This document shows positions 1 through 8,246 of a stretch of DNA of 64,000 nt, in pieces. The DNA comes from DASUPK01 sp963695805 (GTDB taxonomy: Bacteria; Actinomycetota; Thermoleophilia; Solirubrobacterales; 70-9): assembly GCA_963695805.1 (NCBI GenBank), contig CAVOHV010000007.1, positions 77,874-141,873 on the forward strand. The letters are read 5' to 3'. The notes below the pieces were generated by a model. The model did not search any database. It had not been told where the DNA came from and worked only from the letters and a program-made list of their open reading frames with translations. The position numbers were made by a program, and so were the translations under genes. How positions within the stretch are numbered: the first letter of the stretch is position 1; each line of letters starts with the position of its first letter.

Positions 1-53
1 AGGGCCGCGACTACGTCGTTCAGGACGGCGACGTCGTGCACATCAGGACCTAG
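1..53 (+). CDS. ychF: C-terminal end of YchF-type GTPase/ATPase (partial)
   Basis: The window opens inside a plus-strand gene. Reading from base 3 gives GRDYVVQDGDVVHIRT and then a TAG stop at 51-53. This matches the strongly conserved C-terminal TGS-domain ending of YchF (typically KDYVVQDGDVxHFRFNV). YchF is an Obg-family P-loop ATPase that binds ribosomes and is linked to stress responses. Only the last 16 residues are visible, so the assignment rests on that motif; the rest lies upstream of the window. Confidence 0.75.
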   Translation, partial: GRDYVVQDGDVVHIRT

Positions 54-80
54 CCACGGGCGCTCACTAGAGTCGCGGCG

Positions 81-824
81 ATGAGCGCTCCGCGCCCGAC
101 CGGTGATCGGCTCGCCGTGGTCTACGGCTACAGCCTCCCCGAGGGGGCGCATCCGGTGGAGGGGGAACGGGTGAGCATCGACGCCGGCGGGGAACGGCCG
201 GTGGAGGCGATCGATGCCGGGGAGGTGGTCGGGGTCCCCCGGCACGGATTCGATCGCAGCGTCCCGGCGCACCTCGTCGACCATCGCGCCAACATGCGGG
301 CCCTCTGCGAGCTCCGCTGCGACCGCGTGCTGGCTCTGGGCTCGGCGGGCAGCCTCCGCCTCGATCTCGACGTCGGGTCCTTCGTCTGTCCCGACGACTT
401 CTACGCGCCCGAGACCGCGCCGAGCTTCTACGACGACCCCCGCGGCCACTCGGTCCCCGGCTTCGATCGTGACTGGCGAAAGGAGATCCTGGGCGCGTGG
501 AGCGAGCACACCGAGACCGACCTCGTCGACGGAGGCGTCTACGCGCAGACCCGCGGCCCGCGCTTCGAGACGCCCGCGGAGGTGCGAGCGCTCGCCCGGG
601 TTGCGGACGTGGTCGGGATGACCTTGGCCGCCGAGACGGTGCTGGTCCGTGAGGCCGGCCTGGCCTACGCCGCTGTCTGCTCGGTCGACAACCTCGCCAA
701 CGGCGTCTCGGATCAGCCGCTGACGGTCGAGGACTACCAGCGTGGTCGGGACCGGACGGCCGAGACGCTGACGGCGGCACTCGAGTCGGTCCTGCCCGTG
801 CTCGCCGCGGGAGTAGCCAGGTGA
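81..824 (+). CDS. MTA/MTI-type nucleoside phosphorylase
   Basis: A 247-residue PNP/MTAP-superfamily phosphorylase that should cleave a purine nucleoside with phosphate. Visible family motifs are the phosphate-loop region VPAHLVDHRANMRAL (about 70-84), GSAGSL (about 94-99), QTRGPRFETPAE (about 155-166) and VGMTLAAETVLVREAGL, the MTAP-type nucleoside-binding strand. The start ATG at 81 is the first in frame. The stop overlaps the GTG of the next gene, an MTA/SAH deaminase, by four bases, so the two are translationally coupled. Because the partner deaminates methylthioadenosine, the real substrate may be methylthioinosine rather than methylthioadenosine; that is inference. It could also be a generic MTAP. 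Confidence 0.85.
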   Translation: MSAPRPTGDRLAVVYGYSLPEGAHPVEGERVSIDAGGERPVEAIDAGEVVGVPRHGFDRSVPAHLVDHRANMRALCELRCDRVLALGSAGSLRLDLDVGSFVCPDDFYAPETAPSFYDDPRGHSVPGFDRDWRKEILGAWSEHTETDLVDGGVYAQTRGPRFETPAEVRALARVADVVGMTLAAETVLVREAGLAYAAVCSVDNLANGVSDQPLTVEDYQRGRDRTAETLTAALESVLPVLAAGVAR

Positions 825-2068
825 GTCTCGCGGTCACCGGGGCGCTGCTGGACGGCGAGACGGTCGGGCTGCGGGTGGAGGATGGCCTGATCGCGGAGCT
901 CGGCCCAGCGGCGGAGCCGAGAACGGGCGACGAGGTGATCGACGCCGAGGGGCTCCTGCTCAGCCCGCCGATGGTGAACGCCCACACCCACGCGGCGATG
1001 ACCCTGTTCCGCGGCTTCGGCGACGACATGCCGCTGATGGAGTGGCTGCGGACGAAGATCTGGCCCGCCGAGGCGAAGCTCCACCCGGACGACGTCTACT
1101 GGGGCACGCGGCTCGCCTGTCTGGAGATGATCCGGTCCGGGACCTCCCGCTTCTTCGATATGTACTGGCACGGAACGGAGTCGGCGCGGGCTGTGGTCGA
1201 CTCGGGCCTGCGCGCGGCGATCTCCACCGTGATGATCGACCGGCTCGATCCCGCCAGGGGCGAGTCGATGCGGGATGAAGTCCTCGAGTCCCTCGATCGC
1301 GTCGCGGATGCCGGCCCCCGCGTCTCACCCAGCCTGGGCCCGCACGCGATCTACACGGTCAGCTCCGAGTCTCTCGCCTGGCTCGCGGAGGTCGCCGCGG
1401 AGCGTGAGATCACCCTGCAGATTCACCTCTCCGAGACCGAGGATGAGGTGAGTGACTGCGTCGAGGCACACGGCAAGCGGCCGGCCGCCTACCTCGACGA
1501 GCTCGGCTTCCTTGGTCCTCGGACGGTGCTCGCTCACGGCGTCTGGCTCGACGAGGACGAGCTGGAGCTGATCGCGGCGCGCGAGGCAACCGTCGTCGCC
1601 AACCCCGCGGCGAACATGAAGCTCGCGGTGGGAGGGGTGCTCCCCTATCCGGCAGCGGCCCGGGCCGGTGTTCGGCTTGGGCTCGGCACCGACGGCGTCT
1701 CGTCGAACTCGAACCTCGACTCCTTCGAGGAGGTGAAGCTCTTCGCTCTGTCCCAGAAGCACGCCAGCGGCGACCCCTCGACCCTGCCCGCCGACGAGGC
1801 CCTGGCGATCGCGCGCGGATGGCGCTCGCAGGCGCTCGGCGGCACGGAGCTCGAGGCGGGCCAGCCCGCTGACTTCCTCCTGCTCCGCGGCGCGGACCCG
1901 GAGCTCTCGGCTGGCGACCTCGACGCGGACCTGGTCTACGCGACCGGCGGCTCGGTCGTCGACACCACCGTGGTTGCCGGCCGAGTTCTGATGCGCAACC
2001 GGGTCGCGCCCGGTGCCGACGAGCTCGTCGCCGAGGTTCGATCCCGCGCCGCCCGCCTCACGGCCTGA
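821..2068 (+). CDS. mtaD: 5-methylthioadenosine/S-adenosylhomocysteine deaminase
   Basis: A 415-residue amidohydrolase of the MtaD/TrzN/SsnA group, predicted to deaminate MTA or SAH to the inosine form in the cytoplasm. Metal-site motifs are in order: VNAHTHAAM (the HxH of strand 1), QIHLSET (third His), LAHGVWLDEDE (fourth His) and LGTDGVSSNSNLD (metal Asp). The stretch LFRGFGDDMPLMEWL is typical of MTA/SAH deaminases. It starts with GTG at 821 inside the stop of the phosphorylase gene (GTGA overlap). Length is normal for the family. Together with the upstream phosphorylase it makes an MTA recycling unit. Confidence 0.9.
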   Translation: MSLAVTGALLDGETVGLRVEDGLIAELGPAAEPRTGDEVIDAEGLLLSPPMVNAHTHAAMTLFRGFGDDMPLMEWLRTKIWPAEAKLHPDDVYWGTRLACLEMIRSGTSRFFDMYWHGTESARAVVDSGLRAAISTVMIDRLDPARGESMRDEVLESLDRVADAGPRVSPSLGPHAIYTVSSESLAWLAEVAAEREITLQIHLSETEDEVSDCVEAHGKRPAAYLDELGFLGPRTVLAHGVWLDEDELELIAAREATVVANPAANMKLAVGGVLPYPAAARAGVRLGLGTDGVSSNSNLDSFEEVKLFALSQKHASGDPSTLPADEALAIARGWRSQALGGTELEAGQPADFLLLRGADPELSAGDLDADLVYATGGSVVDTTVVAGRVLMRNRVAPGADELVAEVRSRAARLTA

Positions 2069-2089
2069 CGAGCGATAGCGTCCCCGCCC

Positions 2090-3082
2090 GTGCGCACCCA
2101 GGCGCGGTTCCCGGAGGTCCCGGAGAAGGCCGGTCACTACGAGAGCTTCTATCTGAAGCTCACCCAGCCCGGCGGCGGGCGGGCCGCCTGGATCCGGCAC
2201 ACCGTGCACAAGCGCCCCGGGGAGCAGCCGACCTGTGCGCTCTGGTTCGTCCTCTTCGATGCGGAGGCCGCCGGGCCGCGCGCCACCAAGCGCCAGTTCG
2301 GCGCCGACGAGCTCAGTGCCGATCCGAACACCTATATCCGGGTGGCCGACGCGAGCCTCACGGACGGGCGGGCGACCGGGCGCGTGGAGACTCCCGCTCT
2401 CGAGGCCAGCTGGGACCTGAGCTTCTCGGACGACCACGAGCCGTTCCACCATCTCCCACGCGACTTTCTCTATCGCTCCAAGCTCCCCAAGACCAAGTTC
2501 CTGAGCCCCTACCCGGACGCGGTCTTCAACGGCCGGCTCGAGCTGGACGGCGAGCCGATCGAGGTCGAGGGGTGGCGCGGGATGATCGGGCACAACTGGG
2601 GCGCCGAACACGCCGAGCGCTGGGTCTGGGTGCAGGGGTCGGGCTTCGAGGGCCACTCGGCGGAGGATTACTTCGACATGGCGGTCGGCCGGATCAAGGT
2701 CGGCGGCCGCACCACGCCCTGGGTCGGCAACGCGATGCTGATGCTCGACGGCCGGCCGCACCGGCTCGGGGGCTTCGGGCACATCCCGAGCACACAGGTC
2801 TCAGAGGAGCCCACCCGTGCGAGCTTCGAGCTCACGGGCAAGGGTGTGACCCTGAGCGGCAGTGTGAGCGCGCCTGCCAAGGACTTCGTCGCCTGGATCT
2901 ACGCCGACCCGGTCGGCCCCGAGCACAACACGCTCAATTGCTCGATCTCCGACCTGGAGCTGGACGTCGAGCTCGACGGCGGGCAGGCCGAGACACTCAG
3001 GGTCTCGGGTGCGGCCGCCTACGAGTACGGCACACGCGACACCGACCACGGCATCCCGGTGCAGCCCTACCCGGACGGGTAG
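2090..3082 (+). CDS. AttH/CrtC-like (lipocalin-type beta-barrel) protein, function unknown
   Basis: A 330-residue protein starting at GTG 2090, 21 bases after mtaD and in the same direction. The region WRGMIGHNWGAEHAERWVW (about 161-179), followed by a strand-rich C-terminal half (VGRIKVGGRTTPWVGNAMLMLDG), is typical of the hydroxyneurosporene-synthase/AttH/tocopherol-cyclase-like fold found in many uncharacterised actinobacterial proteins. No signal peptide or membrane segment is seen. The family contains hydratases and lipid-handling proteins, but no catalytic assignment can be made here. The gene converges with the SpoIID-like gene 12 bases downstream. Confidence 0.6.
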   Translation: MRTQARFPEVPEKAGHYESFYLKLTQPGGGRAAWIRHTVHKRPGEQPTCALWFVLFDAEAAGPRATKRQFGADELSADPNTYIRVADASLTDGRATGRVETPALEASWDLSFSDDHEPFHHLPRDFLYRSKLPKTKFLSPYPDAVFNGRLELDGEPIEVEGWRGMIGHNWGAEHAERWVWVQGSGFEGHSAEDYFDMAVGRIKVGGRTTPWVGNAMLMLDGRPHRLGGFGHIPSTQVSEEPTRASFELTGKGVTLSGSVSAPAKDFVAWIYADPVGPEHNTLNCSISDLELDVELDGGQAETLRVSGAAAYEYGTRDTDHGIPVQPYPDG

Positions 3083-3094
3083 CTCACCCGCGGG

Positions 3095-4249
3095 CTACTT
3101 CTTCTTGAAGAACGCCCAGGTGTCGGGCAGGCCGAGGGCGGCGCGCAACTGCGGCCCGTTGACGGAGGTGGTGCCGCCGGTGCCGATCAGGTTGGCGCGG
3201 ACGATCCGCGGCGAGACCCCGCGCTGGGTGACCGCGATGTTCTTCAACTTGCCGCGCAGGCCGATCGAGTGGAGCGCCGAGTTCATCCGGGCAATCGAGA
3301 ACTTCCGCTTCCAGTGCTCGTAGGGCGAGCCTGCGTCGGCCTCGAAGGGATCATCCACCCCGCGCAGATAGGGGATCGCGGGCTGCCCGAAGCCGAGCGA
3401 CGAGTTCTCGTTGTTCTCCGTATGTCCGCCGGAGGTCGAGAAGAAGAACGTCTGAGCGATCTTGCCTGCGTAGAGGACAACCTGCAGGGGTGTGGAGCTG
3501 ACGGCCTGGTCCGTCTTGGGGGTCTCCGCTGCGACGCCCCCGTAGGCCTGGCTCCGAGCGTCGTCGTAGAGGTCGAAATTCCCTCCGCGAATTCCAGTCG
3601 AGAGCCCGTAGGACCGCGCCGTCACCGCCTGCGCCTTGAGGGCCTCGAGTGGCCAGGACGCGGGCGACTCCTTCGAGACCACGCCCCGCACGTAGTCCTC
3701 GATCTCCACGACGTTGATCGCCTGGAGCGAGCTGCCCGATGCCCTGACCTCGAGCGAGCCGCGATAGGTGCCCTTGCCGGCGACGGTGACGGCGGGTGCG
3801 CCGGCTGCGGTCATCGCGGCTCCGCAGCGGGCGATCCGCCTGCCCTTCTTCGACTGCACCACGACGCCGGGGCCCTTTCGCTTGGCGACGTAGCCCTTGC
3901 CGGGCTTGAGGCCGGCCCCGCAGGCCGAGCCGGCGCCACGGAAAGAGACGCTCCGCGCGCCGTCACGAAGGAGCACCCGGACCGAGCGATCCGCGGTCGT
4001 TCCGATCGTGGTGCCGGTGTAGTAATGCGTGAGGATCTGGTCGTACTTGAAGCCTTGCTTGGCGTAGCCGTAGGCGCCGTACTGGCTCATCCCCACCCCG
4101 TGTCCGAAGCCGGCGCCGTTCACCACCCAGGTCCTCGCCTTGACGGCCTTATGAGCGCCGCCTCCGCGGACCAATGCCGAGGCGGTCGTCGGCAGCGGGA
4201 GCGCGAGCATCAGCGCCGCGAGCAGGATGGTTCTGGTCCCCCGGGGCAT
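3095..4249 (-). CDS. SpoIID/LytB domain secreted protein
   Basis: 384 residues with an N-terminal signal peptide (basic MPRGTRTI, then a Leu/Ala-rich core ending about residue 25). The SpoIID core is clear: GFGHGVGMSQYGAYGYAKQG (about 47-66), the VVEIEDYVRGVVSKESPASW stretch with the family's catalytic Glu, ALKAQAVTARSYGL, and FFFSTSGGHTENNE. SpoIID proteins are lytic transglycosylases acting on peptidoglycan glycan strands. Outside sporulating Firmicutes they occur in actinobacteria and cyanobacteria with cell-wall roles. The gene diverges from the aldehyde dehydrogenase gene, and the 79-base gap between them must hold both promoters. Confidence 0.85.
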   Translation of the reverse strand: MPRGTRTILLAALMLALPLPTTASALVRGGGAHKAVKARTWVVNGAGFGHGVGMSQYGAYGYAKQGFKYDQILTHYYTGTTIGTTADRSVRVLLRDGARSVSFRGAGSACGAGLKPGKGYVAKRKGPGVVVQSKKGRRIARCGAAMTAAGAPAVTVAGKGTYRGSLEVRASGSSLQAINVVEIEDYVRGVVSKESPASWPLEALKAQAVTARSYGLSTGIRGGNFDLYDDARSQAYGGVAAETPKTDQAVSSTPLQVVLYAGKIAQTFFFSTSGGHTENNENSSLGFGQPAIPYLRGVDDPFEADAGSPYEHWKRKFSIARMNSALHSIGLRGKLKNIAVTQRGVSPRIVRANLIGTGGTTSVNGPQLRAALGLPDTWAFFKKK

Positions 4250-4328
4250 CGACCCTGGATAACGGGTCCGGCGGCGGGAAGTTGCGGAGGGCTAGGCTGT
4301 GGACAGGCGAGTTTTCAAGGAGAGGACG

Positions 4329-5774
4329 ATGGCGACCGAGACGATTCAGCTGACCGATCACAAGCTCTACGTCGTCGGCGAGTGGATTGAGACCGGCGAG
4401 TGGTCGGAGGTGAAGTCGCCGTACGACGGAACCGTGATCGGGCGAGTGCCGAAGGGCGATGCGGCCCTGGTCGACAGGGCTGTCGGCGCCGCGCACGCGG
4501 CCTTCGAGGCCGGCAGCTTCCCCGCTCACGAGCGCGCCGCCCTGCTTGACCGTGCCGCCGAGCTCGTGGCCGAGCGCGAGGACGACCTGACCATGACGAT
4601 CGCCGCCGAGGCCGGCAAGCCGGTGAAGACGGCGCGCGTGGAGGCCCAGCGCTGCGTCTCCACCTTGGATTTCTCCGCGGTCGCGGCCCGCACGCTCACG
4701 GGCCACACCGTTCCCATGGGAGCGGGCGCCGCGGGCGATGGCAAGCTCGGGATCGTGATTCGCGTCCCCTACGGCGTGGTCGGGGCGATCAGCCCATTCA
4801 ACTTTCCGCTCAACCTGGTGGCGCACAAGCTCGGTCCGGCGATTGCTGCCGGGAATGCGGTCGTCCTGAAGCCGGCAGGCCAGACCCCGATCTCGGCCCT
4901 CAAGCTCGCCGAGGTCCTCTATGACGCCGGCCTCCCGGAGAACTGGCTGCAGGTCGTCTGCGGCCCGGGCTCTGAGGTCGGCAACGCGATCGTCGAGGAC
5001 GACCGCACGCGCGCGATCACCTTCACCGGTTCCGCGGAGGTCGGCTGGGGCATCCGCTCCAAGGCGCCTCACAAGAAGGTGAACCTCGAGCTCGGCTCGA
5101 ACGCGCCTCTGATCGTCAACGAGGATGGCGACTGGGAGACCGCCGCGGACAAGGCGCAGATCCACGCCTTCTCTCACGCCGGCCAGAGCTGCATCTCGGT
5201 CCAGCGGATACTCCTGCACGAGTCCATCGCGGATCAGTTCACCGAGCGTTTCGTGAAGAACATCGAGTCACTGGTCACCGGCGACCCGATGGACGAGAAC
5301 ACCGACGTCGGCCCCGTGATCTCGCCCGGCGACCGGGACCGCGTCAAGGAGTGGATCGATGAGGCGGCGTCGAAGGGGGGAGAGATCCTCACCGGCGGCG
5401 AGCTGGTCGACGAGGGCCGGTGCATAGCCCCCACCGTGATCAGGAACGACCCGCGCGAGTGCCACACCTGGAAGGACGAGATCTTCGGCCCAGTGGCCAC
5501 GATCCACACCTTCAAGACGTTCGACGAGGCCCTGGAGATGGCGAACGACTCCCGTTACGGCCTGCAGGCCGGCGTCTTCACCCGTGATGTCGGCAACGCG
5601 AAGAAGGCCGGCGAGACGCTCGAGTTCGGCGGCGTCCTCGTCAACGAGGTGCCAACCTTCCGCACCGACCAGATGCCCTACGGCGGCGTCAAGGACTCGG
5701 GCAACACCCGCGAGGGCCCCCACTACGCAGTCCATGAGCTGACCGAGGAGCGCCTGGTCACCATCCAGGGCTAG
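4329..5774 (+). CDS. NAD(P)-dependent aldehyde dehydrogenase family protein
   Basis: 481 residues from ATG 4329, chosen because AAGGAGAGG sits a few bases upstream; an in-frame GTG at 4299 has no such site. Catalytic features are present: SPFNFPLNLV cofactor region, FTGSAEVG, ELGSNAP with general base Glu254, and GQSCISVQR with nucleophile Cys288, then PYGGVKDSGNTREG near the C-terminus. Sequence style resembles the glyceraldehyde-3-phosphate/lactaldehyde/sulfolactaldehyde-like ALDH groups, but the substrate cannot be read from sequence. The TAG stop is followed in the same frame by 39 further sense codons encoding a Lys/Cys-rich tail (see 5775-5894). Confidence 0.9.
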   Translation: MATETIQLTDHKLYVVGEWIETGEWSEVKSPYDGTVIGRVPKGDAALVDRAVGAAHAAFEAGSFPAHERAALLDRAAELVAEREDDLTMTIAAEAGKPVKTARVEAQRCVSTLDFSAVAARTLTGHTVPMGAGAAGDGKLGIVIRVPYGVVGAISPFNFPLNLVAHKLGPAIAAGNAVVLKPAGQTPISALKLAEVLYDAGLPENWLQVVCGPGSEVGNAIVEDDRTRAITFTGSAEVGWGIRSKAPHKKVNLELGSNAPLIVNEDGDWETAADKAQIHAFSHAGQSCISVQRILLHESIADQFTERFVKNIESLVTGDPMDENTDVGPVISPGDRDRVKEWIDEAASKGGEILTGGELVDEGRCIAPTVIRNDPRECHTWKDEIFGPVATIHTFKTFDEALEMANDSRYGLQAGVFTRDVGNAKKAGETLEFGGVLVNEVPTFRTDQMPYGGVKDSGNTREGPHYAVHELTEERLVTIQG

Positions 5775-5894
5775 TCCCTGGCCACCACAAGCGCCGCGCC
5801 CGTCACCAAGAAGAAGACGTGCAGGAAGAAGAAGAAGTACCGCGGCGCCGACGCCGCCAAGAAGAAGAAGTGCAAGAAGAAGAAGCGGCGCTGA
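5775..5894 (+). pseudogene. Orphan Lys/Cys-rich C-terminal tail (gene remnant or read-through extension)
   Basis: The 39 codons after the ALDH TAG stay in the ALDH frame and end at TGA 5892-5894. They encode SLATTSAAPVT, then KKKTC, RKKKKY, RGADAA and KKKKCKKKKRR. Such Lys-rich tails with regularly placed Cys are, to my knowledge, common C-termini of secreted proteins in Thermoleophilia. There is no start codon or ribosome site, and the composition (AAG runs) is unlike both neighbours. Most likely it is the 3' end of a lost secreted-protein gene; stop-codon read-through of ALDH is the alternative. Confidence 0.55.
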
Positions 5895-5906
5895 GCTAGT
5901 CCGGAA

Positions 5907-7232
5907 TCAGTCGTTCGGGCGCGCCATCTTGCGGTGGTCGAGCGCCTCGTCGAGGATCTTCTCGTCGACCCCCATCTCCTTCGCCACCTCGCGAATCGAG
6001 CGATTCGAGGCGGCCGCCTCCTTGACGATCTCGCCTGCCTTGTCGTAGCCGATGTGGGGGTTGAGGGCGGTGGCGACGATCAGATTGGCCTCCCGGTGGC
6101 GCTCGAGCATCTCCTCGTTCGGCTCGATCCCGCGGACGCATTTCTCGTCCAGATGGCGGGCGGCCGCGGCCAGCAGCTTGATCGAGTCGAGCAGGTTGCG
6201 GGCGATCAGCGGCACCCTGACGTTGAGCTCGAACTGCCCCTGACTCCCCGCCATCGTGATCGCGGCGTCGTTGCCGATCACCTGGTCCGCGACCTGGATG
6301 ACGACCTCCGGGATGACCGGGTTGACCTTGCCCGGCATGATCGACGAGCCCTTCTGGAGCTCCGGCAAGCGCAGCTCCGCGAGGCCCGCCCGTGGTCCCG
6401 AGCCCATCAGCGCGAGATCGTTGGCGATCTTGAGCAATGAGACGGCCACCGTCTTGAGCGCGCCGGATAGCTCGACCAGGGCGTCCCGATTTGCCTGAGC
6501 CTCGAAGGGATCGGCGGGCTCGGAGATGTCGAGGCCGGTGTCAGCGCTGAGCTGCTCCCGGACCTTGGCGGCGAACTCAGGGTGGGTGTTGAGCCCCGTG
6601 CCGGTCGCGGTTCCGCCCAGCGGGATCTGCCCGACGCGGCCGAGAGTCGAGCGAACGCGGTCTGCTCCGAGTCTGATCTGCGTGGCGTATCCGGCGAACT
6701 CCTGTCCGAGGGTGACCGGGACGGCGTCCATCAGATGCGTCCGGCCGGTCTTGACCAGATCAGCGAACTCATCGGCCTTGCGCTCTAGGGCTGCCCGCAG
6801 CTCATCCAGCGCGGGGAGGAGGTCGGAATGGACTTGGTCCAGCGCCGCCAGGTGGACCGCCGAGGGGAAGACGTCGTTCGAGGACTGCCCCATGTTGACG
6901 TGGTCGTTCGGGTGGGCTCCGTCGCCCGCGAGTGCAGCGATCACCTCGTTCGCGTTCATGTTTGACGAGGTCCCGGAGCCGGTCTGGAAGACGTCGATCG
7001 GGAACTGGTCGTCGTGTTCGCCGGCGGCGACCTCGTCGCCGGCCTTGGAGATCCGCTCAGCGAGATCGGAATCGAGCTGGCCGAGCTGGGCGTTCGTGCG
7101 CGCGCCGGCCGCCTTGATTCGCCCGAGCCAGTGGATCACCGGCGCTGGGATCGGGTGACCGGAAATCTGGAAGTTCTCAACCGCCTTCGTGGTCTCGCCG
7201 CCCCAGAGCTGGTCGGTGGTCTTCGCCTCCAT
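5907..7232 (-). CDS. fumC: Class II fumarate hydratase
   Basis: 441 residues. The class II fumarase/aspartase signature GSSIMPGKVNPVIPE is present, as are TGSGTSSNMNANEV, GQSSNDVFPSAVH and GRTHLMDAVPVTLGQEF in the normal order. It converts fumarate to malate in the TCA cycle. GSSIMPGKVNP distinguishes the superfamily loop, while the SSNMN and GRTHLMDA blocks favour fumarase over aspartase. It is the second gene of a two-gene minus-strand unit, 17 bases after a lipoprotein gene. The ribosome site is weak. Confidence 0.93.
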   Translation of the reverse strand: MEAKTTDQLWGGETTKAVENFQISGHPIPAPVIHWLGRIKAAGARTNAQLGQLDSDLAERISKAGDEVAAGEHDDQFPIDVFQTGSGTSSNMNANEVIAALAGDGAHPNDHVNMGQSSNDVFPSAVHLAALDQVHSDLLPALDELRAALERKADEFADLVKTGRTHLMDAVPVTLGQEFAGYATQIRLGADRVRSTLGRVGQIPLGGTATGTGLNTHPEFAAKVREQLSADTGLDISEPADPFEAQANRDALVELSGALKTVAVSLLKIANDLALMGSGPRAGLAELRLPELQKGSSIMPGKVNPVIPEVVIQVADQVIGNDAAITMAGSQGQFELNVRVPLIARNLLDSIKLLAAAARHLDEKCVRGIEPNEEMLERHREANLIVATALNPHIGYDKAGEIVKEAAASNRSIREVAKEMGVDEKILDEALDHRKMARPND

Positions 7233-7249
7233 CTCTGATCGGAGGCTAC

Positions 7250-7717
7250 CTAGCCGGAGCGCTGGCCGGCGGCGTAGCCGCGGCCGAAGGCCCGCTCGAA
7301 GCTCGCCGGGAGGCTTCCGCCAGCCTCACTGAAGTGCGCCGATGAATTGATTCGCCTGACCAGGTCCGTATGGATCGGATCGGCGCCCTTGCTCACCGCT
7401 CCGATCAGGTAGCCGAGCTCGACCGAAGCGTGTCCGCCGGGGTCGCGCCTGGCCTCGTTGTTGAGCTTGGTCGCGGCGACGATCATCTCCTGGCCGATGT
7501 TGGCGAGCTGCCCCGCCTCCTGCTGTGGGACGAGACAGTCGGAGATCGGCGTCGTGCTCCCGAGCAGGACCGGTGCGGGAGCGCGCTCGAGGGCCTTCAG
7601 ATAGGCCTCGTTGCCGACCAGGCAGGAGGCCGGAGCCTGGTCGTCCTGACTGCTGCCGCAGCCCGCGATCAGCAGGATCGCTCCGGTCAGCAGGGCGGCG
7701 GCGATTCGCTCGAGCAC
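7250..7717 (-). CDS. Putative lipoprotein
   Basis: 155 residues from GTG 7717. This start is preferred because it places a short signal peptide (LERIAAALLTGAILLIAGC) directly at the N-terminus, ending in a lipobox with Cys about 20; upstream ATGs would add a charged leader and run into the MarR gene. The mature part is hydrophilic and contains the block NEAYLKALERAPAPVLLGST and a C-terminal GRGYAAGQRSG. I recognise no enzymatic domain. It lies just upstream of fumC and diverges from a MarR regulator with a 46-base gap. Confidence 0.6.
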   Translation of the reverse strand: MLERIAAALLTGAILLIAGCGSSQDDQAPASCLVGNEAYLKALERAPAPVLLGSTTPISDCLVPQQEAGQLANIGQEMIVAATKLNNEARRDPGGHASVELGYLIGAVSKGADPIHTDLVRRINSSAHFSEAGGSLPASFERAFGRGYAAGQRSG

Positions 7718-7725
7718 TCCCTGAT

Positions 7726-7735
7726 CGTACGTACG
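7726..7735. promoter_or_regulatory. Palindrome in MarR/lipoprotein divergent promoter
   Basis: CGTACGTACG is a perfect 10-base palindrome inside the 46-base gap between the lipoprotein start (7717) and the MarR start (7764). A short palindrome there is a plausible MarR autoregulatory operator, but it is brief and the only support is position. Confidence 0.35.
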
Positions 7736-7763
7736 TCCGCCGCGGGCCATAACTTGATCACTC

Positions 7764-8216
7764 GTGACCGACGAGGCGACGCCCCTTCGCCCCATCGATC
7801 CGCTTGCTCACCGTGCGCTGGAGGCACTGGTGCGGGCTCAGGCGAATCTCACCCGCCGCCTCGCCGCGGACCTCGAAAGGATCGGCGTTTCCGCGACCGG
7901 CTTCACGATGCTGGTGCTGCTGACCAGCGCGGGAGGCCGCCTCGAGCTGCGGACCATGCGCCGCCGTCTCGGCGCCTCGAAGGCGACCGCGACCGAGGTG
8001 CTCGACACGCTCGAGAACCGCGGCTTCGTCACCCGCAGCAGGCTGGAGAGCGATCGCCGGGCCGTGGCCGTCGCCCTGACGCAGGCCGGCCACAACCTCG
8101 TCACCCACGCCTTCCCGTCGCACGCCGAGCGGGTCCGGGAGGCGTTCGGAGTCCTCGACGAGGCCGAGAAGCGCCAGCTGGCCGATCTCTGCCGCAAGCT
8201 CGACCGCGCGGCCTAG
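7764..8216 (+). CDS. MarR family transcriptional regulator
   Basis: 150 residues from GTG 7764. The MarR winged helix is visible: LTRRLAADLERIGVSATGF (dimer helix), LRTMRRRLGASKATATEVLDTLENRGFVTR (recognition helix) and SRLESDRRAVAVALTQAGHNL (wing and following helix). It should bind DNA as a dimer and respond to a small ligand. The target may be its own divergent promoter with the lipoprotein/fumC unit. There is no recognisable ribosome site before the GTG, so the transcript may have a very short leader. Confidence 0.85.
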   Translation: MTDEATPLRPIDPLAHRALEALVRAQANLTRRLAADLERIGVSATGFTMLVLLTSAGGRLELRTMRRRLGASKATATEVLDTLENRGFVTRSRLESDRRAVAVALTQAGHNLVTHAFPSHAERVREAFGVLDEAEKRQLADLCRKLDRAA

Positions 8217-8219
8217 CCC

Positions 8220-8246
8220 GGCCGCGGTTTTTGTGGCGGCCGTTTT
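8220..8246 (+). terminator. Rho-independent terminator candidate after MarR
   Basis: GGCCGC at 8220-8225 pairs with GCGGCC at 8236-8241 around a T-rich loop and is followed by GTTTTA. It begins four bases after the MarR stop and lies between two converging genes. Confidence 0.5.

Noticed and set aside
5775..5894. Independent small Lys-rich gene
   Set aside because: No start codon or ribosome site between the ALDH stop and the tail; treated as a remnant.
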